A DNA stretch of 64,000 nt from Vibrio tubiashii (GTDB lineage: Bacteria > Pseudomonadota > Gammaproteobacteria > Enterobacterales > Vibrionaceae), in contig NZ_CP117029.1 in NCBI RefSeq assembly GCF_028551255.1, positions 1,612,001 to 1,676,000 of the forward strand. The letters run 5' to 3'. The notes beneath the pieces are model-generated. The model did not search any database, was not told the origin of the DNA, and was given only the letters and a program-made list of their open reading frames with translations. The position numbers were made by a program, and so were the translations under genes. Positions 62,093 through 64,000 of the stretch are shown here, one piece after another; the first letter of the stretch is position 1; each line of letters opens with the position of its first letter.

Positions 62093-63568
62093 ATGAAACC
62101 AAAAGTATTACTTATTGAAGACTCGACTTCGCTGGCGATTTTGTACAAGCAGTATGTAAAAGATGAGCCTTATGACTTGTTTCACGTAGAGACAGGGAGA
62201 GAAGCCATCGCCTTTATAGAAAGAAACGTTCCGCAATTGGTTATTCTCGATCTCAAATTGCCGGACATGGATGGCGAACAGATACTTGATTGGATCAATG
62301 ACAATCAAGTACCAACATCAGTTGTTATCGCAACTGCACATGGCTCTGTCGATCTTGCGGTGAACCTTGTTCAAAAAGGCGCGAAAGACTTTCTTGAAAA
62401 GCCGATCAATGCCGACCGTTTGAAAACCTCCATCGCGCTACACCTGCAACAAGCTAAGCTCGAACACCTTGTGGAAGATATTGAGAACAAGTTTGATCGC
62501 AATCGCTTCCACGGTTTTATTGGCTCAAGCTTACCTATGCAGGGTGTCTATAAGATCATTGACTCGGTCGCGCCGACCACAGCCAGCGTGTTCATTGTTG
62601 GCGAAAGTGGTACCGGTAAAGAAGTCTGTGCCGAAGCGATTCACAATGAAAGTAAACGCAAAGATAAGCCGTTTGTCGCCATCAACTGTGGCGCAATTCC
62701 GAAAGACCTGATGGAAAGTGAAATATTTGGTCATGTCAAAGGTGCATTTACTGGCGCGACGGCTGACAGAAAAGGCGCTGCATCGATGGCAAATGGCGGA
62801 ACGCTGTTCTTAGATGAGCTTTGTGAGATGGAATTAGAGATGCAGAAGAAACTGTTAAGATTCCTCCAAACCGGTACCTTCACCCCACTCGGCGCAAACA
62901 AAGAAATGAAGGTCGACGTCCGCATTATCTGTGCGACTAACCGAGATCCTTTGGTTGAAGTTGAAGAAGGACGATTTAGGGAAGATCTCTATTATCGTGT
63001 CCACGTCGTTCCACTTGATATGCCACCTCTTAGGGAGCGCGGCAATGACATCCTTACTTTAGCAACCCACTTCCTTAAACTTTATGCCAAAGAAGATGGG
63101 AAAAAGTTCAACGCAATTCACCGCGATGCGGAATCAACATTGAAGCGTTTTGCATGGCCGGGTAATGTGCGCCAATTGCAAAACATTGTACGTAACATTG
63201 TGGTGCTCAATGACGACAGCCATCTACGTCTAGAGCATTTACCTGAGCAAGTCACGACGAGCCGTAAATCGAAACCTAGTCTTACCCCGCAACAACCTGC
63301 GCCAGTAGCAGTCCCGCCTGCTCATTCAGATAACGAACAAGCGCTAGAAACTAAGCATATTGAGCAGCCAATATCATCGAATGCTCAAACAGATAAAACG
63401 GTCATGATTAGACCAATGTGGCAGATCGAACGCGAAGCCATTCAGCAAGCCATTGACTATTGTGATGGTAACGTTTTAAACGCCGCAGTGTTATTGGAGT
63501 TAAGCCCTTCAACGGTTTATCGCAAGAAACAAGCTTGGGAAGCAGAAGATGAGCAACAACTCGTCTGA
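62093..63568 (+). CDS. sypG: Sigma-54-dependent response regulator SypG
   Basis: 491 aa. Receiver with VILDLKLPDMDGEQ, AAA+ with GESGTGKE and GAFTGAT (sigma-54 contact), and Fis-type HTH near the end (NAAVLLELSPSTVYRKK). A Pro/Gln-rich linker precedes the HTH. It should activate the sypA promoter via the dyads at 54834-54870. Confidence 0.94.
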   Translation: MKPKVLLIEDSTSLAILYKQYVKDEPYDLFHVETGREAIAFIERNVPQLVILDLKLPDMDGEQILDWINDNQVPTSVVIATAHGSVDLAVNLVQKGAKDFLEKPINADRLKTSIALHLQQAKLEHLVEDIENKFDRNRFHGFIGSSLPMQGVYKIIDSVAPTTASVFIVGESGTGKEVCAEAIHNESKRKDKPFVAINCGAIPKDLMESEIFGHVKGAFTGATADRKGAASMANGGTLFLDELCEMELEMQKKLLRFLQTGTFTPLGANKEMKVDVRIICATNRDPLVEVEEGRFREDLYYRVHVVPLDMPPLRERGNDILTLATHFLKLYAKEDGKKFNAIHRDAESTLKRFAWPGNVRQLQNIVRNIVVLNDDSHLRLEHLPEQVTTSRKSKPSLTPQQPAPVAVPPAHSDNEQALETKHIEQPISSNAQTDKTVMIRPMWQIEREAIQQAIDYCDGNVLNAAVLLELSPSTVYRKKQAWEAEDEQQLV

Positions 63569-64000
63569 TGAAGTTTGGCTGGTTATTGATAGCTTAACTT
63601 TTGGTGGTATTGAAACTCATGTGCTTGAGCTTGCTAAAGGGCTCAAGCAATTTCAAATTCCAGTGACGGTACTATTTCTTTGCACATACCCTCAAAAACA
63701 ACTACTTGAAGAAAAGCTTGAAGCTAACCAAATTCCTACTAAACATCTAGACGGTAATGGCAATAGCTACTTCAACACATTGCTTCATCTTGTTCGAACG
63801 CATAGACCTGCCCTTTTACACGCTCACGGTTACAAAGCGAGTCTTATAACTAAGCTGATTCGTTTGTTAACGGGTGTAAGACAAATTTCAACCTACCATG
63901 CGGGCGAAACTCCTTCAGGCAAGGTATGGTTGTATGACTTTATTGACCGCTTCACTTCGATTGTTTCAAATCACTCGATTGTTGTTAGTGACAAAATTGC
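63549..64000 (+). CDS. sypH: Glycosyltransferase SypH, 3' end missing
   Basis: 150 codons to the window edge. LVIDSLTFGGIETHVLELAKGL is the GGxE donor-side start typical of GT4 enzymes; RPALLHAHGYKASLI and STYHAGETPSG match the family. Start ATG 63549 overlaps the sypG end by 20 bp. It builds the syp exopolysaccharide. Confidence 0.88.
   Translation, partial: MSNNSSDEVWLVIDSLTFGGIETHVLELAKGLKQFQIPVTVLFLCTYPQKQLLEEKLEANQIPTKHLDGNGNSYFNTLLHLVRTHRPALLHAHGYKASLITKLIRLLTGVRQISTYHAGETPSGKVWLYDFIDRFTSIVSNHSIVVSDKI

Overview
The window is chromosomal DNA from a gammaproteobacterium of the family Vibrionaceae, almost certainly a Vibrio. The basis is the gene content and order: pot operon with two potD genes, cobB, a formate dehydrogenase (FDH) block with DUF3305/DUF3306, tupABC, mobA and mobB-moeA, nagK, norM next to ribE, a syp-type polysaccharide cluster, and VCR-like attC repeats. 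This assignment rests on recognised families and remembered synteny; no database search was run.

Layout. 1-692 is the start of an unrecognised membrane protein gene cut by the window edge. 1054-6183 is a spermidine/putrescine ABC transporter (potABC plus two periplasmic binding proteins), followed by a diguanylate cyclase. On the minus strand come cobB and amtB, the latter with a clear sigma-54 promoter. 9522-18198 is a minus-strand FDH block: FdhC, FdhB, FdhA (cysteine type), a small Tat protein, a TorD-like chaperone, a polyferredoxin, and DUF3306/DUF3305. fdhD is divergent from it, and a chemoreceptor gene follows.

21.4-32 kb is accessory DNA. Its core, about 25.0-31.9 kb, is an integron cassette array with twelve well-preserved attC sites of about 108-126 bp and mostly unknown genes. 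At least one degenerate attC lies to the left. No integrase gene is present in the window, so as seen it is a CALIN-type array. Cassettes include a YefM-YoeB toxin-antitoxin pair, a GIY-YIG protein, several small membrane proteins, and two genes facing against the array.

32.5-46.9 kb returns to core genes: ybiT, a sensor kinase plus sigma-54 activator divergent from tupABC (tungstate uptake), mobA, a mobB-moeA fusion, nagK, a DTW-domain tRNA enzyme and a sterol-desaturase-like protein. 46.9-54.7 kb has a second chemoreceptor, an NlpC/P60 lipoprotein, fructosamine kinase, riboflavin synthase, norM and a periplasmic ATP-dependent DNA ligase. 54.8 kb to the end is a syp-type biofilm polysaccharide cluster (sypA-D, a PhnD-like binding protein where Vibrio fischeri has sypE, sypF, sypG and the start of sypH).

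How parts work together. The FDH operon and the tungstate transporter operon each have a sigma-54 promoter. About 95-100 bp upstream each carries nearly the same dyad (GTGAGACA-N-TTTGTCCC). The sigma-54 activator encoded next to tupABC is the obvious candidate to bind both, which would couple FDH synthesis to metal supply, with the mobA/moeA cofactor genes nearby. The cassette array lies between the two halves of this proposed regulon. The syp cluster has two tandem SypG-type enhancer dyads and a sigma-54 promoter before sypA, and encodes its own SypF/SypG pair.
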